From assembly GCF_016411865.1 (NCBI RefSeq), contig NZ_JAEKJA010000010.1, positions 62,001 to 126,000 of the forward strand: 64,000 bases of DNA, in the 5' to 3' direction. Position numbers and translations under genes: made by a program. This DNA comes from Acuticoccus mangrovi. Lineage in GTDB: Bacteria; Pseudomonadota; Alphaproteobacteria; Rhizobiales; Amorphaceae. Below, piece after piece: positions 60,116 to 64,000 of this stretch; position 1 is the first letter of the stretch; every line of letters starts with the position of its first letter. Under the pieces are notes generated by a model. The model did no database searches, was not told where the DNA came from, and was given only the letters and a program-made list of their open reading frames with translations.

Positions 60116-62440
60116 TCAATTATCAAGCGACGTGGAGGTGCTCGCGTCGCCGATCGTGCGCAGGCCGATCCGGAAATAGACGGTCCGGTCGACGGGGTCC
60201 TCGGGCAGGCCGCCGCGGTCCTCGGAGAAGGCGAGGGACATCGACAGCGCATCGTCGTCGTAGGCGAGGCCGACGCCGGTGCGGATGATGTCGCGATCCT
60301 GCAGGTCGTAGCGCATCTGGCCGAACACGCGCACGCGCTTCAGCACCTGCAGCGAGGCCGAGCCGTGGATCTCCTCGCGGTCGTCCACCACGCCGAGGTC
60401 GGGCTGCTTGGCGAGGAAGGCGTAGACGACGCGCGAGGACAACGGGCCGGCGCGCGCGGAAGCCGACAGCTCGGCGCGCTGCAGATCGAAGTCCTCGTCG
60501 TCGAAGCGGCCCTTGGCCGACATCGCGAGGCCCTGATTGGTGTCGAGGTAGACGGCGCCCACGAAGTCGGAGCGGTCGGAGGTCAGGCCCGAGTTGCCGG
60601 TGGAATCGAGAATGTCCGGCACGCGATAGGAGTTGCGGCCGGCGAGGTGGTAGGACTGGCCGAACGTCGTCGACAGGAAGGCGCCCGAATAGGTCTGCAG
60701 CGTGTAGCGCAGCCCGATGTTGGAGCGCACGCCGCCCTCGACGCGGTCGTAGCCGGAAAAGCGGGTGGGACCGAAGAGGTTGGTGTCGTCGAACACCACG
60801 CTCTGGGCGTCGTCGTTGGGCAGGCTGCCGATGTGGGTCTCGTTGGGACGAGCGTAGATCTCGGCGATGGGCTCGATGGTCTGGGTGCCCCAGCGGGCGG
60901 AGATCAGCCACGGCCAGCGATAGGAGATGCCCACATAAGGCATGACGCGACCGGCGAACCCGTCATCGAGCTGCGTCACGTTGGGGTCGCGGTTGTTGAT
61001 GGCGTAGAGGTCGCCGCGGATGCCGGCGGAGGGGGTGAGCACCTGGCCGAGCGGGGCGAACAGGCGCCGGCGCCAGGCGACCTCCGCGCTCGCCCGGGTG
61101 TAGGTGCCCTCGACGCCGCGGAAGCGGGCGGTGTCGACGCCGTCGACCAGCGCGCCGAACGCGTCGGTCTCCTGCCGCGACAGCGAGATCACGTTGAACT
61201 TGTAGGACAGCTCGCCGCCGAAGACGGCGCGGTCGACCACCCCGTCATAGTCGATGGCGGGGTGGACGTAGGCCTGCTTGCCCTGAAGGCGCTGGCCGAC
61301 GCCGGTGAAGGGGGAGGGCGGGTTCAGCACCTCGTTCGACACGTAGTCGTCCTGCAGGATGCGGAAGGCCCAGAAGCTCGCCTCGAAGTAGTTCCTCTCG
61401 CCGAGGCCCTTGAGGTAGATGTTGGTCGGCGCCGTCAGATTGTCGCCGGTCGACTGCTTGTAGTCCGACAGATAGCGGCGGTCGGTGGAGACGGTGCTCT
61501 CCCACCCCCACTGCCACATCGGGTTGAGGTAGAAGTTGCCCTGGGTGGAGATCGCGCCGCGGAAGAGCCGATCGCCGGAGGAACCGTCGAACGCGTCCGG
61601 GTCGAGCTGGTAGATGCCGGAGGCCCGCACGCCGAAGGAGCCGGAGGCGGTGCGCTGGCGGTATTCGATGTCGCTGAAGAGGCCCTGCCGGCTGAGCGGG
61701 GTGAGCGCCATCGTCACGTCGGCGGAGGGGCCGAGCGTCTGGAAGTAGGGGGCGCGAACGCCGAAGCCCAGGAGGTTGGAGTAGACCGCCGTCGGCGTCA
61801 GGAAGCCCGACTTCCGCTTCACCGTCGGGTCCGGAATGGTGAACGAGGGGAGCACCGCGACGGTGGAGCCGAACGCGTCGAAGCGCGGCTCCTCGAAGCG
61901 AAGGGTGTGCTCGCTGTCGTTGTGCACCACGCGGCGTGCCTTGATCGCCCAGGAGGGCGGCTGGTCGGGCCGCTTGCGGCATGACCAGCAGGCCGTGTAG
62001 CCGGCCTCCTCGAAGATGGTGACGTCCTCGCTGACCCGCTCGGCGCGGTTGGCGGCGAGGCGGGTGCGGTAGATGGTGTCGGCTCGGAGACCGTTGGCGA
62101 AGCCGCGCGAGAGGTCCTCGTTGAGCTCCAGATCGCGGGCGATGATGACGTTGCCTTCCGGCTCCTCCAGCCGCACCCCGCGCGAGGCGCTGAGGCGCTT
62201 GGAGGTCTCGTCGTAGCTCACCTCCGAGGCGAACAGCTGGTAGCCGCGATAGTGGATGTAGACGTTGCCGAGCGCCGTCACCTTCTTGGTGCGCACGTTG
62301 TAGACGAGGGTATCGGCCTCGAGCAGCATCTTGGCGTCGGGGTCGGGCTCGGTCACCGTGCTGAAGAACTGCGCCGAGGCCACGCCGGGCATGACGAGCA
62401 GCGCGATCGCGAGCGCGAGGAAGGCGAGACGGCGCCGCAT
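60116..62440 (-). CDS. lptD: LPS-assembly protein LptD
   Basis: This 774-residue outer-membrane barrel inserts lipopolysaccharide into the outer leaflet. It has a signal peptide (about 24 residues ending VASAQ), an OstA-like beta-jellyroll domain (DAKMLLEADTLVYNVRTKKVTALGNV) and a large C-terminal beta barrel. Cysteines in GYTACWSCRKR correspond to the family's Cys-pair region. ATG 62440 overlaps the lptG stop. Confidence 0.94.
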   Translation of the reverse strand: MRRRLAFLALAIALLVMPGVASAQFFSTVTEPDPDAKMLLEADTLVYNVRTKKVTALGNVYIHYRGYQLFASEVSYDETSKRLSASRGVRLEEPEGNVIIARDLELNEDLSRGFANGLRADTIYRTRLAANRAERVSEDVTIFEEAGYTACWSCRKRPDQPPSWAIKARRVVHNDSEHTLRFEEPRFDAFGSTVAVLPSFTIPDPTVKRKSGFLTPTAVYSNLLGFGVRAPYFQTLGPSADVTMALTPLSRQGLFSDIEYRQRTASGSFGVRASGIYQLDPDAFDGSSGDRLFRGAISTQGNFYLNPMWQWGWESTVSTDRRYLSDYKQSTGDNLTAPTNIYLKGLGERNYFEASFWAFRILQDDYVSNEVLNPPSPFTGVGQRLQGKQAYVHPAIDYDGVVDRAVFGGELSYKFNVISLSRQETDAFGALVDGVDTARFRGVEGTYTRASAEVAWRRRLFAPLGQVLTPSAGIRGDLYAINNRDPNVTQLDDGFAGRVMPYVGISYRWPWLISARWGTQTIEPIAEIYARPNETHIGSLPNDDAQSVVFDDTNLFGPTRFSGYDRVEGGVRSNIGLRYTLQTYSGAFLSTTFGQSYHLAGRNSYRVPDILDSTGNSGLTSDRSDFVGAVYLDTNQGLAMSAKGRFDDEDFDLQRAELSASARAGPLSSRVVYAFLAKQPDLGVVDDREEIHGSASLQVLKRVRVFGQMRYDLQDRDIIRTGVGLAYDDDALSMSLAFSEDRGGLPEDPVDRTVYFRIGLRTIGDASTSTSLDN

Positions 62441-63543
62441 CAGCCGTCCTCGCTGTAGAGGAGGGCGGAGACGCCGAAGAGGGCGGCGGCGAGCCCCGGG
62501 AGCCAGGCGGCGAGCACCGGCGGCACGGCACCGGCTTCGCCGAGATCGGAGGCGACGGCGGAACCGACATAGAGGGCGAAGCCGGCGACGACGCCGCCGG
62601 TGATCGCCTGGGTCATGCCGCCGAGCCGCATCAGGCGCAGCGACACGCTGGCGGCGATCATCACCATCGCGAGGAGGAGGAGCGGGCGGGCGAGGAGCAC
62701 CTGGTACTGCATGGCGAAGCGGTGGGTCGGCAGCCCGGCGCGCTCGGCGAGGGCGATCGCGTCGGGCAGCCGCCAGAAGGAGATGGCGTCGGGCCGGGCC
62801 ACCGCCTCGCGCACCTCCACCGCGGTGAGGGCGGTCGGCACCGTCGCCGTCGGCTCGACGCTGCGCTTGCCGTCGGCATCGTAGCGCGTGACGTTGACGA
62901 GGTGCCAGGCGTTGTCGCCGAGCGTCGCCTCGTCGGCCTCGATGCGGCCGGTGAAGCGGTCGTGCCGGTCGAAGAGGTGGGCCTCGACGGTGAAGAGGGT
63001 GAGCCCGTCCGAGCTCGCGGCGGCGGCATGCATGATCGAGCCGCCGTCGGGGCCCTCCTGGCGGAACCAGACGGAATGGGAGCCGCCGGTGAGCATCCGC
63101 GCCTCCTTGCCGAGAACGCGCGCGCTCAGCTCCTCGGAGCGCTCGCGGGCGGCGGCGGAGATCGGATTGTAGAGCGTGGTGGCGAAGGCGCCGATGGCGA
63201 TCACCACCATCGCCGCCGGCCAGATGAACTGCCAGGCCGAGATGCCGGCCGCCCGCATCACGGAGAGTTCCAGCCGCCGGTTCAGGGCCATGAAGGCGGC
63301 GATCGAGCCGAACAGCACGGCGAACGGCAGGAACTCCTCGGTGAGCGAGGGGGTCTTGTAGAACGAGGCGGCGACGGCCTCGAGGGCGTCGAAGCTCGTC
63401 CGGTCGACGGAGCGGCGGATCAGCTCCACCGCATCGGCGAGGAAGATGATGGCGCTGCCGAGGAGGAAGAAGCCGCCGATCCAGCGCATGAAGGTGAGCG
63501 CCAGGTAGCGGGTGAGAATGGGGCCCGGTCCGATCGCCATCAT
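62440..63543 (-). CDS. lptG: LPS export ABC transporter permease LptG
   Basis: This 367-residue inner-membrane permease of the LptB2FG exporter has six helices in two blocks flanking a periplasmic jellyroll domain. RYLALTFMRWIGGFFLLG near the start, FLPFAVLFGSIAAFMALNRRLELSVMRAAGISAWQ in the first block and GVVAGFALYVGSAVASDLGEAG in the last are typical. ATG 63543 overlaps the lptF stop (ATGA). Confidence 0.95.
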   Translation of the reverse strand: MMAIGPGPILTRYLALTFMRWIGGFFLLGSAIIFLADAVELIRRSVDRTSFDALEAVAASFYKTPSLTEEFLPFAVLFGSIAAFMALNRRLELSVMRAAGISAWQFIWPAAMVVIAIGAFATTLYNPISAAARERSEELSARVLGKEARMLTGGSHSVWFRQEGPDGGSIMHAAAASSDGLTLFTVEAHLFDRHDRFTGRIEADEATLGDNAWHLVNVTRYDADGKRSVEPTATVPTALTAVEVREAVARPDAISFWRLPDAIALAERAGLPTHRFAMQYQVLLARPLLLLAMVMIAASVSLRLMRLGGMTQAITGGVVAGFALYVGSAVASDLGEAGAVPPVLAAWLPGLAAALFGVSALLYSEDG

Positions 63544-64000
63544 GCGGCGGCCTTGCCCGGATGGGCCACGAGGCGGGCCGCGAGCTTCACGAGATGGGCC
63601 GCCGCGCGCTCGTGGAGGGTGATCGTGCGGTCGGTGACGATGAGATAGAGCGCGCCGCCGCCGACGGCGAGGAGGAACACGTAGACGAGGGGGGCGAGGC
63701 CCGGCGAGCTCTCCGCCGCGAGGAGCGTGCCGTAGGTCGCGCCGCGCACCGCCGCCACCGCGAGACCCGCGGCGAAGATCCCGGCGAGCCGGCTCTGCCG
63801 GTGCATCCGCGGATCGCCCACGAACAGGAAGACCACGAGCGCATAGACGAAGGGTGCCAGCGGCTGCGACAGGCGGTCGTGCAGCTCGATCTCGAAGCGG
63901 GCCTCCCGCTCGGCGCGATAAGTGTCGTCCGGATCGGGGGTCAAGAGCTCCAGAAGCGTGCGCTCGGAGGGGCGGAAGGTGGTGGTCGTCGGGCCGGACG
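63540..64000 (-). CDS. lptF: LPS export ABC transporter permease LptF (N-terminus outside the window)
   Basis: This is the C-terminal about 153 residues of the partner permease of LptG. The beta-jellyroll end (RFEIELHDRLSQPLAPFVYALVVFLFVGDPRM) and the last two membrane helices are visible. The gene runs off the right edge, so no start is given; the ATG inside at about 63944 is internal. The order lptF-lptG-lptD-surA-rsmA is the standard LPS-transport locus. Confidence 0.93.
   Translation of the reverse strand, partial: SGPTTTTFRPSERTLLELLTPDPDDTYRAEREARFEIELHDRLSQPLAPFVYALVVFLFVGDPRMHRQSRLAGIFAAGLAVAAVRGATYGTLLAAESSPGLAPLVYVFLLAVGGGALYLIVTDRTITLHERAAAHLVKLAARLVAHPGKAAA

Overview
The window is one continuous stretch of very GC-rich chromosome with strongly GC-biased third codon positions, tightly packed genes and many translationally coupled stop/start overlaps (ATGA, GTGA, TGATG). 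Its housekeeping half carries gene orders typical of Alphaproteobacteria, especially Hyphomicrobiales: yfgM-bamB-der, dnaB-alr-radA-cvpA-purF, rpsF-rpsR-rplI, fabD-fabG-acpP-fabF-mltG-yicC-gmk and lptF-lptG-lptD-surA-rsmA. I infer a Gram-negative hyphomicrobial alphaproteobacterium; genus cannot be read from the sequence. I saw no tRNA, rRNA, CRISPR array, transposase or prophage gene.

Positions 1-7.7 kb: the end of a branched-chain-amino-acid-type ABC importer (livH partial, livM, livG, livF), then a fold-type II PLP enzyme, a glutaconate-CoA-transferase-type pair and a luciferase-like (LLM) flavin/F420 oxidoreductase, apparently a catabolic operon. Positions 7.7-16.8 kb: a coenzyme F420 block. 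cofE-cofD-cofC-fbiC (minus strand) encodes a nearly complete F420 biosynthesis route, and next to it lie an F420:NADPH oxidoreductase (fno) and the three subunits of 5-oxoprolinase (pxpA upstream of fno; pxpB-pxpC-gntR divergent). An AT-rich imperfect palindrome lies in the divergent promoter region.

Positions 16.8-31 kb: a catabolic island that appears to be one regulon. It holds a molybdenum hydroxylase (FAD, 2Fe-2S and Mo subunits) with a co-transcribed LLM oxidoreductase, an M24 creatinase/prolidase-like hydrolase with a second LLM oxidoreductase, a tripartite tricarboxylate-type transporter (TctA/B/C) with an M20 hydrolase, a zinc-ribbon threonine-synthase-like PLP enzyme and an IclR-family regulator. 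Four upstream regions share the same operator architecture, an array of GGAAC/GTTCC pentamers whose two palindrome centres are always 20 bp apart. This shared operator is the strongest unexplained signal in the window. It suggests that an F420-linked pathway for an unidentified, probably nitrogen-containing, substrate is controlled by the local IclR protein.

Positions 31-34.5 kb: small accessory genes (metallophosphoesterase, an ACP-like protein lacking the carrier serine, a HxlR regulator divergent from an NADPH-dependent FMN reductase, an SDR, an L,D-transpeptidase). Positions 34.7-64 kb: conserved core functions in outer-membrane assembly, ribosome biogenesis, purine synthesis, DNA replication and repair, cyclopropane fatty acids, ribosomal proteins, fatty-acid synthesis, peptidoglycan processing and lipopolysaccharide export.
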